Source: Metasolibacillus sp. (GTDB taxonomy: Bacteria > Bacillota > Bacilli > Bacillales_A > Planococcaceae). From it: DNA of 64,000 nt. Under the pieces are notes generated by a model. It was not told the DNA's origin, did no database searches, and was given only the letters and a program-made list of their open reading frames with translations. This document shows positions 7,691-15,671 of the stretch, in pieces. The stretch spans positions 60,651-124,650 of the forward strand of contig NZ_JAMBIZ010000007.1 in the NCBI RefSeq assembly GCF_025291715.1, written 5' to 3'. Both the position numbers and the translations under genes were made by a program. The stretch's first letter is position 1. Each line of letters begins with the position of its first letter.

Positions 7691-8806
7691 TTAATTTCCA
7701 CCTAATTCACGTTCCACCTTTTCACGAAACGCTTCTTCTGTTAAAAATTTCAATTGAAAGCTATTCAAATTTCTTTCCAGCTTTGCCTGCTCTAATACAG
7801 ATAAATTGTTTGCGAAAAAGGCTAGCTCTGTCCTATTTTGTTTTTGATCCATTGCATACATAGCAATTGTAAGAACAAATGCTGTCGACCCGCCTTTTTG
7901 TCCTGCATGTTTAAATAATTCACGATTAGCAGGGCTTTCCATTAATTGCTCCATAACGGGATCTAAATATTGATAAACCTCCTCACTAAAATAGGATTTA
8001 TTATTAAGCTTCTCCATAATGGCAACATAGTCCTTTGTCGTGGAGGCAGGTAAACGATCCGACCATACTTTTTGTATATCCATGGATAACGTTTTAAGCA
8101 ATTGCTCCTTTTCTTCCTTAGACAATGGAGCTGTTTGCCATTGGTGATAAATCGCTATCGCTCTATTGCGGTACTCCTCCATATCCATCGCTTGCATCGC
8201 TTCTACCAGCTCTTTACTAGACAGGTTTTGCTCCTGCATCAATTGACTAGGAATATATAAAACGCTGGTTAATGGATAAATTACATCATGCTTTGATAAC
8301 TCTAACTGCTGCAAAGTATTATTAATATTTTCCATACCTAGCACATCCATTAAATAATCGGTATTTGCATTGGAGCTGTATGCAATCATACCTTTTACCA
8401 CTTCCTCTAGTGGTACCATATCTTCTTTTGGCAACTGCGCTAGCCATGCCTCATGTGCACCACCGTCTGTTTTAGGTAAATAAAATTTATTTAAATCCGC
8501 TACGCTTACAAGTTGCTTTGGATTGATTTTTCCCTCTGCTGCTTGCTGCGCATATGTAATCGCTAAAATAATTTTTACTGTACTGGCTAAAGGCAGGCGT
8601 TCATTTTCATTTACATTCACCCAGTTTTCATCATTGTATTGAATAGACATCGCAACATCGCCATTCGCAGCATGCTCTTTTACAAACTCCATAATATACT
8701 CAGGATTAGATGTTTTAAATTCTTTATAAAGCATGTATCCCTTTATTCCTACAACGAAAACGAGGATTGCCACAATTCCAGCAATAATCCATAGCGCTAT
8801 TTTCAA
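7691..8806 (-). CDS. Membrane-anchored class A beta-lactamase-like serine hydrolase
   Basis: 371 residues. One N-terminal helix (3-27) anchors it, with the catalytic part outside. The penicillin-recognising fold motifs are visible: SxxK as S75-T-V-K78, an SxN-type motif in YSSNANTD, and a KTG-like KGGS near 310. The glutamate of the class A omega loop is not obvious, so penicillin-binding or DD-peptidase-like activity is as likely as resistance. Start: TTG at 8806, nine bases after GGAGGT; an upstream GTG frame would place that site inside the gene. Monocistronic with its own terminator. Confidence 0.8.
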   Translation of the reverse strand: MKIALWIIAGIVAILVFVVGIKGYMLYKEFKTSNPEYIMEFVKEHAANGDVAMSIQYNDENWVNVNENERLPLASTVKIILAITYAQQAAEGKINPKQLVSVADLNKFYLPKTDGGAHEAWLAQLPKEDMVPLEEVVKGMIAYSSNANTDYLMDVLGMENINNTLQQLELSKHDVIYPLTSVLYIPSQLMQEQNLSSKELVEAMQAMDMEEYRNRAIAIYHQWQTAPLSKEEKEQLLKTLSMDIQKVWSDRLPASTTKDYVAIMEKLNNKSYFSEEVYQYLDPVMEQLMESPANRELFKHAGQKGGSTAFVLTIAMYAMDQKQNRTELAFFANNLSVLEQAKLERNLNSFQLKFLTEEAFREKVERELGGN

Positions 8807-8896
8807 GTAAAATCTACCTCCTCTTCTAATCACTACCTTTACGTTTTGTATTTATAAAAAGTTTCATTTCTCCATTTAACTGCTTTATATACAAAT

Positions 8897-8930
8897 AAAA
8901 GCTATCGGAAATGTCTTCCCGATAGCTCCT
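8897..8930 (-). terminator. Intrinsic terminator of the zinT-like gene
   Basis: GCTATCGG / CCGATAGC stem (8901-8908, 8919-8926), followed on the minus strand by a T-rich stretch. Confidence 0.75.
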
Positions 8931-8956
8931 CTATATTCCATTAAAACAGGGACCTA

Positions 8957-9661
8957 TTAATGCAAATGTGCATCCATTTCATCAGCAATTTCTTCACCAG
9001 ACATCGCTTTTGGATAATATGTAGGCCAGTTATCCATTTCCTCTAACAACTTTGCGCGATCATCGCCAAAGTAAATATGGAAATGACCTGATGCTTGATC
9101 TGAAATAATATGGTCGCTAAATTGAACATATTTTGGTGCTTGTGAACTGTCGTCTACTTGCTTGAATATATAGCGAACACCACGATTGCCCTTTTCGTAT
9201 GTTAAAATTTCATAGCCATCATACTCATATGTTCCTATAACAGCTTCTCCATCCTTATAAAATGTCATTGTCTTGTCCGCAATATCAATTTGTGTAACAT
9301 CTGTTGCATAGCCAATTTTATAATATTCCTTATACTCCTCAGCTGTTTTATCACCATGGTAAGCTTTATGCTCTAGCACGCCATCCAGTGTGCCATCTAG
9401 CAAGTATGGGTAAACAGATTGCCATTCACCTTGCCAATTTGTTAATGGGCGATCTGTAATATCACTATCTTCAAAATAGCCTTGAGAAATTTGTTTATCT
9501 TTTTCGGATAGTTCTGCATGATCATGGTCGTGGTCATGGTGCTCATGATTATGTTCCTCGACTTCAGTAACCTCTTCCTTTTCTTTTGTTTCTTCCTGAC
9601 ATGCCACTAAAGCAAAAGTAAGTGTAGCAGCTGCAAATGGCATAAACCATTTTTTATTCAT
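8957..9661 (-). CDS. ZinT-family zinc-binding lipoprotein
   Basis: Extracytoplasmic zinc scavenger of 234 residues. Signal peptide with lipobox LVAC, lipidated Cys21. A histidine-rich segment at 37-48 (HNHEHHDHDHDH) is followed by the ZinT/YodA domain, about 54-234: GYFEDSDITDRPLTNWQGEW, then YPYLLDGTLD, FSDHIISDQASGHFHIYFG and the C-terminal NWPTYYP segment with AHLH. In other bacteria this domain hands zinc to ZnuA/AdcA-type uptake systems. Two AGTAATNATTACT-type boxes in its promoter region indicate Zur control. The ABC partner is not in this window. Confidence 0.92.
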   Translation of the reverse strand: MNKKWFMPFAAATLTFALVACQEETKEKEEVTEVEEHNHEHHDHDHDHAELSEKDKQISQGYFEDSDITDRPLTNWQGEWQSVYPYLLDGTLDGVLEHKAYHGDKTAEEYKEYYKIGYATDVTQIDIADKTMTFYKDGEAVIGTYEYDGYEILTYEKGNRGVRYIFKQVDDSSQAPKYVQFSDHIISDQASGHFHIYFGDDRAKLLEEMDNWPTYYPKAMSGEEIADEMDAHLH

Positions 9662-9675
9662 TGTAACTCCTCCTT

Positions 9676-9727
9676 AAACGTAATACTTACGATTTAAAAC
9701 TATATAGTAATCATTACTATTTGTAAA
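9676..9727 (-). promoter_or_regulatory. zinT promoter with two Zur-type boxes
   Basis: Minus strand: -35 TTTACA (9722-9727), 17-base spacer, -10 TATAGT (9699-9704). A perfect palindrome AGTAATGATTACT fills the spacer (9706-9718), where bound repressor would block RNA polymerase. A second box CGTAAtacTTACG lies at 9679-9691, just before the ribosome binding site. Both resemble the Bacillus Zur consensus with a TAATNATTA core. Confidence 0.78.
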
Positions 9728-9751
9728 CCCCTTTTTTCACATTTACAAATA

Positions 9752-9818
9752 ATAATGATTACTATTTATTTTGACAAACGCTTCAGGCTTGCTATATCAT
9801 AAATCGTAATCATTACTT
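9752..9818 (+). promoter_or_regulatory. Promoter of the decayed COG0523 GTPase gene with Zur-type boxes
   Basis: Plus strand: TTGACA at 9771-9776 and TATCAT at 9795-9800 (18-base spacer). AATCGTAATCATTACTTTT lies at 9802-9820 over the likely start point, and a further AATAATGATTACTATT box lies at 9752-9767. The control region looks intact although the gene it served is broken. Confidence 0.65.
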
Positions 9819-9834
9819 TTAAAAGTGCTATAAA

Positions 9835-10224
9835 ATGAAAAAATCCCTGTTACCATACTTAATTACTATTTAGAAGCTGGTAAGACAACTTTATTAAATT
9901 ATATTTGGGCGAATCGTCAAGGTTGCAATTATTATCAATGATATGACTGAAGTTAATATCGATACTCAACTTGTGGAGGATGATGGCTTTTCACGTACAG
10001 GGAGCAGCTTTGTAGAGTTAACAAATAGCTGTACATTGGGTGAGGATTTACTTATTGAAGTAAATCCCTTGCTACAACAAAACAAAATTAGATGGTATTG
10101 TTATTGAATCGACAGGTATTTCAGGGCCATTACCTGTTGCACAAACTTTAACGATAGTTGATGAGGAAATGCAACAGGATTGGCACCAGTTTATTGATCT
10201 ATTACCTGTTTTTGTTGCTACATA
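9835..10224 (+). pseudogene. Decayed COG0523 (CobW/ZagA-like) zinc-responsive GTPase
   Basis: Conceptual translation with frame corrections reads MKKxPVTILNYYLEAGKTTL, then AIIINDMTEVNID, GFSRTGSSFVELTN and IVIESTGISGPLPVAQTLT, which is the N-terminal third of a COG0523 GTPase. Lesions: a missing base near codon 3, another shift before AIIINDM, loss of the CxCC metal motif (SCTLGEDLL remains), a degenerate P-loop, a shift around 10075, and deletion of everything after about residue 130. Bacillus homologues (YciC/ZagA) are Zur-controlled zinc chaperones. Here only the promoter with Zur-type boxes is intact. Confidence 0.82.
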
Positions 10225-10443
10225 GTAAATAAAGGGGCGCCAAAAAAATATCACTTTTCCAGATATGCCCCTGTTTTGAAATTTGGTTGAGCAGACTTGC
10301 TTGTCTTGCGTGTGAATCATTACGGTTGAATTAGTTTAAAACACTTGCTTTTTCTTTATTCAAGAGTGATTTCGACTTTCGGACTCCTCTACCTATGAGG
10401 AAGTTTCTATTTTTTAATAAGCTTTCCTCTCTTCATTTTCATA

Positions 10444-10676
10444 TCATCTAGCTAAACACTCCAGCTGCTCAAAATACGTTGTCGTAACATGAAAATACAT
10501 TTGTTCACCATTGTTTACATCAACTTTGTGAAGCGCTTCATTAATGATGCTTTCCACTACTTTCCTAGTGCAAACACCGTATTAAAAGCTCGTGCTCGCA
10601 TTATTTGATTTGAGCCAAATATAGCACTTGGTAAGCCATCTATTGAGATTGACTCACTGAAATATGCATAGCTATT
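10444..10676 (-). pseudogene. Unidentified gene remnant with one frameshift
   Basis: Directly after the thiY stop, one frame reads YFSESISIDGLPSAIFGSNQ and MRARAFNTVFALGK. It then stops; the next frame continues without a break as VVESIINEALHKVDVNNGEQ and YFHVTTTYFEQLECLAR. The smooth continuation across a one-base shift is typical of a decayed protein gene. I do not recognise the family. No start codon or ribosome binding site precedes it, so it is probably the 3' end of a gene whose 5' part was lost when the thi operon or a deletion joined here. Confidence 0.5.
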
Positions 10677-11680
10677 TAAGGTAAAATATTAACAATTAAT
10701 TCATCAATATTTGGCACTTCTTCAATCAATCCATTGTCTTTTAGCCAGTTAGCTGTTTCTTCCCAAGACGATTTCTCCTGTGTCGCAAACCCTAATTCAC
10801 TTTTCATTTTAGGAAGTAAAATATTAATGCTTTCCGTCTCAACTTCTTTATTTAAAGGGAAGTTTGCTTCATCTTGTTGATTGAGAAGAATTTGTAATGC
10901 TTCTTCACTATTCTTTTCCATAAAATCGAACCCTTTTCTAGCCGCACGCCAAAATGCTTCAATTTCTTTTTGTTCTTTCTCCCATGTTTTCTCACTCGTA
11001 ACAGCGACTAATTCATAATAGCTTGGCACACCATAATCTACTGGATTTATATAACCTACATCATGACCTTCGCTTTTTAACTGTGGTACTTCATGGTTTA
11101 CATATGCACCAACGACCGCATCAACTTTTTTTGAAACTAAAGATGACCCTAGTTCAAATTCAACATTAACCATGTCTACTTTTTCATAGCTTCCTCCACT
11201 GTTTTCTACAATCGTTTTGATAATCGTTTCATTTAATGGGATTCCTGGATAACCAATTTTCTTCCCTTCTAATTCTAGTGGATGTCCAATCGGTTGATCT
11301 GCACGGAATACGATATGATTTAACGGTGAGCGAACAACTGCTGCTACCGCTTTTACTGGTATTCCTTCATTTGCCACTGCTTGAATGACATCTGGTTGAT
11401 AATACATGCCCATCGTTACTTTGCCGGCTGCTGCAAGAGATAATGGATCTGTTGGATTTGCCGGAAATTGAAATTCAACATCTAACCCCTCTTCCTCAAA
11501 ATACCCTTTTTCTTTCGCAACGTATAAATAACTATGTACCGCATTTGGATACCAATCTAACATTAGTGTGATTTTATGGTATTTACTTTGCTCTTTATCA
11601 TTACTCATTTCACTTTGGCAAGCTACAAGCATAAATATAAACACCATACTTATAGCAATGCTTAAACTCTTTTTTAACAT
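10676..11680 (-). CDS. thiY: ThiY: pyrimidine-precursor binding lipoprotein (NMT1/THI5-like)
   Basis: Binds the thiamin degradation product formylaminopyrimidine outside the cell and delivers it to ThiXZ. 334 residues; lipobox VAC with Cys21. NMT1-like fold: LMLDWYPNAVHSYLYVAKEK at the start of the mature part, GYFEEEGLDVEF, MYYQPDVIQA, and KKIGYPGIPLNETII. ATG at 11680 shares its first A with the permease stop (TAATG), which argues for it over the in-frame ATG at 11695. Last gene of the TPP-riboswitch operon. It could in principle take other pyrimidines, but the neighbours fix the role well. Confidence 0.93.
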   Translation of the reverse strand: MLKKSLSIAISMVFIFMLVACQSEMSNDKEQSKYHKITLMLDWYPNAVHSYLYVAKEKGYFEEEGLDVEFQFPANPTDPLSLAAAGKVTMGMYYQPDVIQAVANEGIPVKAVAAVVRSPLNHIVFRADQPIGHPLELEGKKIGYPGIPLNETIIKTIVENSGGSYEKVDMVNVEFELGSSLVSKKVDAVVGAYVNHEVPQLKSEGHDVGYINPVDYGVPSYYELVAVTSEKTWEKEQKEIEAFWRAARKGFDFMEKNSEEALQILLNQQDEANFPLNKEVETESINILLPKMKSELGFATQEKSSWEETANWLKDNGLIEEVPNIDELIVNILP

Positions 11681-12420
11681 TACTTTTTTCTCCATTTCAA
11701 AAAATATTTTTCTATAATTAATATAACTGTAAATAATGCAATACCGACGAACGATAATATGACAATTGGCGCAAAAACACCTGCTCCATCAAATTGGGTC
11801 ATCATTCTTCTACTAAAATAACCTAATCCTGATTGTGCACCTAGCCACTCGCCAATTGCCGCACCAATGACACTCATCGGAACAGCAACTTTTAGCCCTG
11901 AAAAAAATGACGGTAAAGCTGAAGGAACTTCTAATTTTAAAAAAATTTGACTTCTTGTTAAATCAAATGTTTGAAGCAATTCTTTTAATTCTTTATCGGT
12001 GGAGCGTAAACCATCAAACATGCCAATCGTAATCGGGAAAAAGGTTATCAAAATCGTCACAGCAACCTTACTCCAAATTGTATAACCAAACCATAGAACA
12101 AAAATAGGTGCTAACGCGATAATTGGAATCGTTTGAGAAGTAATCAATAAAGGATATAACGCTTGCTCTAAAACCTTTGAATAATGCATTGCTATAGCAA
12201 TTGCAATTCCTAGCACAAGAGAGATCGCTAAGCCTATACTAATGACTACAAATGTGGCAGGAAGATGGTGCTGCAATAACACATCTTTTAATTCCCAAAG
12301 TTTAGTAGAAACTTGCGTCGGTGATGGAAGAATAAATGACACATCAATAAACCTTGCAATGACCTCCCAAGCAATAAGCACCATGGAAAGTAACAGAACA
12401 GAATTCATATATTTTTTCAT
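11680..12420 (-). CDS. thiX: ThiX: ABC permease for pyrimidine thiamin precursor
   Basis: 246-residue membrane protein with about six helices, of the nitrate/sulfonate/taurine (SsuC/ThiX) permease family. The EAA loop is visible as GLRSTDKELKELLQTFDLTR followed by LEVPSALPSFFSGLKVAVPM. FILPSPTQV near residue 30 is also typical of this family. It overlaps both neighbours by one base (TAATG junctions), consistent with strict co-translation of thiZ, thiX and thiY. Confidence 0.92.
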   Translation of the reverse strand: MKKYMNSVLLLSMVLIAWEVIARFIDVSFILPSPTQVSTKLWELKDVLLQHHLPATFVVISIGLAISLVLGIAIAIAMHYSKVLEQALYPLLITSQTIPIIALAPIFVLWFGYTIWSKVAVTILITFFPITIGMFDGLRSTDKELKELLQTFDLTRSQIFLKLEVPSALPSFFSGLKVAVPMSVIGAAIGEWLGAQSGLGYFSRRMMTQFDGAGVFAPIVILSFVGIALFTVILIIEKYFLKWRKK

Positions 12421-13181
12421 TATGTCACCTTCATTTTAAAACGATTGATTAGTTCATTTTTCAAATTGATTAATGAAGGCTCATCTAATTGTTGTCTGTT
12501 TCTTGGTCTCTTTAGTGGTACTTCAATTTCCTCAATCATTTGAATTGGCGTGTCACTAATGATGAAAATTTTATCGGATAAAAACAATGCCTCCGATATA
12601 TCATGTGTAATAAAAACAATTGATGATTTAGTTTCATTCCATTGTTCTAACAGCCACTCTTGCATATATAACTTGGTCATCGCATCGAGTGATGAAAATG
12701 GTTCATCTAATAAAAGTAAATTTGAACCAGTTAACGTAGCACGTAAAAATGACACACGTTGCCTCATACCGCCTGATAGTTCATGTGGATATTTATTAGC
12801 AACATCTTCTAAACCAAAATCTTTTAATCTGTTTACAACAAATTGTTTATCATAGTCTCTGTTCTTTCCTTCAAGTGGTAACGCAACATTTTCAGCTACT
12901 CTTCGCCAAGGAATGAGTAAATCGTTTTGTGGCATATAGCCTACTTTACCTAGACGATTTGTTTCTTTATCACCATTTAGAAAAATGAATCCCTCCGTTG
13001 GTTGTTCCAGCCCTACAACTAGCCTAAATATCGTTGATTTACCTGTACCACTTGCCCCAACAATAGTGACAAATTCGCCTTTATTTATGTGAAAGCTTAG
13101 TTTATCTAAAATAGATTGCGGTTGATTATAATAAAATGATACATCTTTAAACTGTAGTGCATAATCATGCTTTTCATCCAT
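12420..13181 (-). CDS. thiZ: ThiZ: ABC ATPase for pyrimidine thiamin precursor
   Basis: 253 residues from ATG 13181, which has AAGG eight bases upstream; the TTG frame at 13202 lacks such a site. Walker A GASGTGKST (42-50), Q-loop GYMPQNDLLIPWR, signature LSGGMRQRVSFLRA, Walker B LLLLDEPFSSLD, switch His in FITHDISEAL. This is the nitrate/sulfonate-type ATPase layout. Its stop overlaps the thiX start. The specificity to the thiamin precursor is inferred from the riboswitch and operon. Confidence 0.92.
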   Translation of the reverse strand: MDEKHDYALQFKDVSFYYNQPQSILDKLSFHINKGEFVTIVGASGTGKSTIFRLVVGLEQPTEGFIFLNGDKETNRLGKVGYMPQNDLLIPWRRVAENVALPLEGKNRDYDKQFVVNRLKDFGLEDVANKYPHELSGGMRQRVSFLRATLTGSNLLLLDEPFSSLDAMTKLYMQEWLLEQWNETKSSIVFITHDISEALFLSDKIFIISDTPIQMIEEIEVPLKRPRNRQQLDEPSLINLKNELINRFKMKVT

Positions 13182-13233
13182 ACTCATAACCTTCTTATTC
13201 AATATTTTCCTAGATTCACCACTTCTGTTGATG

Positions 13234-14517
13234 CTAGTTCATCCTTTTTTTCGTGTTTGTCCACTCATAAATAAAATGAATCATTGTTTTGGTGAAAGCA
13301 ATAAGTTGATTAATGGAACAAGATTCATTAACCGCATGAGCATTTTGAAAATCACCTGGCCCATAAATAACTGCTGCAATCCCTGCATCGCCAAACCATC
13401 CTCCATCGGTAACTGAAGGAGACACATCAATCGTCACTGCTTTTCCATGATTAATTTGATGAGAAGTGGATAATAACTGAACCGCTGGATGGTTCGGGTC
13501 AACTTCTAATGAAGGAAAGATTTCGCCTTTCTCTTCAATCATTGAACAGCCTCCCCATTCGAAGGTGGGTGGGTAATGCTTGAGCCACGGGTCAGACTGT
13601 GCAACGGAAAGTAAATGTTCTTCAATCTCTCGAGATACTTCCTCGTACGTTTCATTCGGGTAATAATGCACAGTAATCCATAGTTTACATTCATCGGCAA
13701 TAAAAGCTGGATGTCTACCGCCTTCAATAACAGCTGGATTGATTGTATTTGTGCCAGGTGGGAATCCTTCGTATTGCTTCGTCACAGCCCAATGACGTTC
13801 TAATTCTTGCAACCCTGCTATTATTTTCATCATTTTTTCAATCGCACTCGCTTGCAAAAGACCTCCACCTGCATGAATCATATTTCGTCTCGTTGCATCA
13901 TGAAACGTTTTAGGGCTCTTCACCGTAATCCACCCTGTAATTACCCCTCCTTGCCCTTGTATGCGAAGATCGCTCGTATCAACGACAAGCGCAAAATCAG
14001 CCTTATATCCACGCTCACAACATTGAAGTGTGCCAGCCTCTCCTACTTCTTCTCCGATGACAGATTGAAAAATAAGATCCCCATTCATATCAATATTTGC
14101 CTCATGTAAAAGCTTTAGCGCAAACAATGCTCCTGCAATTCCGCCCTTCATATCCGCTGCGCCTCTACCTATAATCGCCTCTTCAGTCACGATTGGATCG
14201 AAGGGATTCGTTAACCATTCTTCGTCCTCTCGAATTTCAGCTACATCAACATGTCCGTTAATAATTAAACTACTATATAATTCAGATGCCTTTCCCTTTT
14301 TCACACCTACGACATTCGAATCTCCTGGATATACATCCCAGATATCCGTTTTAAAATGAAGATTTTCTAAATAAGTTGCGATAAATTGTTGAATACCTTT
14401 CGTATTTCTTGCTGGTGGTGCGGGTGTTTCAAATTTTATAAGTGTAGTAACCAAATCGATTAATTCTTGTTTACGATTTTCTACTTGAAGCATCAATTCT
14501 TCAATATTCTGTATCAC
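13234..14517 (-). CDS. ylmB: YlmB-type formylaminopyrimidine deformylase (M20 family)
   Basis: 427 residues of the ArgE/DapE/M20 metallohydrolase family. Metal ligands are recognisable in INGHVDV, GRGAADMKGG, and the GEEVGEAG glutamates; a dimerisation domain sits in the middle. In Bacillus, YlmB removes the formyl group from N-formyl-4-amino-5-aminomethyl-2-methylpyrimidine so that TenA can act. The operon (tenA upstream, thiXYZ downstream, TPP riboswitch) supports this over plain acetylornithine deacetylase, which the family name would otherwise suggest. Separated from tenA by 160 bases with nothing obvious in them. Confidence 0.88.
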   Translation of the reverse strand: MIQNIEELMLQVENRKQELIDLVTTLIKFETPAPPARNTKGIQQFIATYLENLHFKTDIWDVYPGDSNVVGVKKGKASELYSSLIINGHVDVAEIREDEEWLTNPFDPIVTEEAIIGRGAADMKGGIAGALFALKLLHEANIDMNGDLIFQSVIGEEVGEAGTLQCCERGYKADFALVVDTSDLRIQGQGGVITGWITVKSPKTFHDATRRNMIHAGGGLLQASAIEKMMKIIAGLQELERHWAVTKQYEGFPPGTNTINPAVIEGGRHPAFIADECKLWITVHYYPNETYEEVSREIEEHLLSVAQSDPWLKHYPPTFEWGGCSMIEEKGEIFPSLEVDPNHPAVQLLSTSHQINHGKAVTIDVSPSVTDGGWFGDAGIAAVIYGPGDFQNAHAVNESCSINQLIAFTKTMIHFIYEWTNTKKRMN

Positions 14518-14677
14518 AACATCTCCGCCTTTTTACAATAGAAAGCTACTTGCGAAAAGAGACAGCCCTTCACCTTTCACGTACGGTTTCTTTCCACTAG
14601 ATTGTCAATATCAATAAAATAACTTGTGAAATTCTATTTAATTATTATTCTCTTATCCATTCGATTATTGGATTGCA

Positions 14678-15364
14678 TTAAGTTCTTGCTAATTCTTTCA
14701 CTGGCCATCTTGAAATGTTTTCAGCCATATCCCAAAACATGTATTCAAAGTAACTTGTTTTTACAAATATTTCTTCAAGCTTTTTCAGCTCATCTTCTGT
14801 TTTACCCTGTGCAATATCATTAATTAAACCGATGCAGTCCTCAGCGATTGTAGTAAATTCATCGGAAGAGTATGTTTTAACCCAATCTCCATAAAGCTCC
14901 TGTTCTAGCGCACCTGGCCATTCAGCTAACTTCTTGCCAATCCAATTGTAGCTCCATGCACATGCCAAGACAGCTGCAATCGTATTCTCTACACCACCTA
15001 GCTGTGCCTGACTTAGCATATAGCTTGTATATGCGGTCATTGTAGCTGATGGTTCTGTATTTTCTAAGTCTTCGTTCGAAATACCAAATCTTGCTGCATA
15101 CGTACGATGTAAATCCATTTCAAAATTCATTGTTCCATGCAATAAATTTGCAAAAATAGTCATTGTTTTTAAATCATTCGCCTTCGCACTTCCAATTGCA
15201 AAAATTCTAGCGTACTCAATTAAATAAACATAATCCTGCTTCATATAATGGATGAATTTTTCCTTACCAAGGGACCCTTCTCCAATTCCTTTTACAAAAG
15301 GATGCTCTAAATAACTGTTCCATACTGGCTCCACTTTTTTAAATAAACGATCAGAAAATATCAT
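14678..15364 (-). CDS. tenA: TenA: aminopyrimidine aminohydrolase (thiaminase II)
   Basis: 228 residues, all-helical TenA/heme-oxygenase-like fold. It hydrolyses aminomethylpyrimidine to HMP, which re-enters thiamin synthesis. Visible marks: HPFVKGIGEGSLGKEKFIHY, QDYVYLIEYARIFAIGSAKA, the catalytic Cys in VLACAWSYNWIG, and the C-terminal EYMFWDMAE. First gene after the TPP riboswitch. Confidence 0.95.
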   Translation of the reverse strand: MIFSDRLFKKVEPVWNSYLEHPFVKGIGEGSLGKEKFIHYMKQDYVYLIEYARIFAIGSAKANDLKTMTIFANLLHGTMNFEMDLHRTYAARFGISNEDLENTEPSATMTAYTSYMLSQAQLGGVENTIAAVLACAWSYNWIGKKLAEWPGALEQELYGDWVKTYSSDEFTTIAEDCIGLINDIAQGKTEDELKKLEEIFVKTSYFEYMFWDMAENISRWPVKELART

Positions 15365-15399
15365 TGCATCTATTCTCCTCTATAATTTTTAAAATATAC

Positions 15400-15430
15400 A
15401 AAAAAACCATTCCACTAAAATAGGGAATGG
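15400..15430 (-). terminator. Terminator of the TPP riboswitch expression platform
   Basis: Minus strand: CCATTCC / GGAATGG stem (15407-15413, 15424-15430) followed by seven T. It lies between the TPP aptamer and tenA and should form when TPP is bound. Confidence 0.88.
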
Positions 15431-15465
15431 CTGAATAAATATACAAGTTATATATGTATAGTTGA

Positions 15466-15550
15466 CCATTACTTCCCTACGCTAGTATGACCTAGATCAG
15501 GTTCAAAGGGTCAAGACAAGTCTCTCTCAGCAAAATTATGCTCCCCTAGT
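15466..15550 (-). ncRNA. TPP riboswitch (THI element)
   Basis: Minus strand shows the conserved THI segments: GGGGAGC at the start of P1/P2, CTGAGA, then ACCCTTTGAACCTGATC and the closing AGCGTAGGGAAG. Controls the tenA-ylmB-thiZXY operon; TPP should switch it off through the downstream terminator. Confidence 0.96.
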
Positions 15551-15671
15551 AATTTGTATATTCAATTGTCTTTAGCTAATCATAGATATTTTTGTTTGTC
15601 AAGTGCTCCTGTGAAGACCTATTCATATTTTTTATGTCAGCCATGCCGTTTGTATTGTATTCAATCACACG

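Noticed and set aside
10072..10320. 82-codon minus-strand open frame
   Set aside because: It is the reverse strand of the decayed COG0523 gene, which explains the sequence better.
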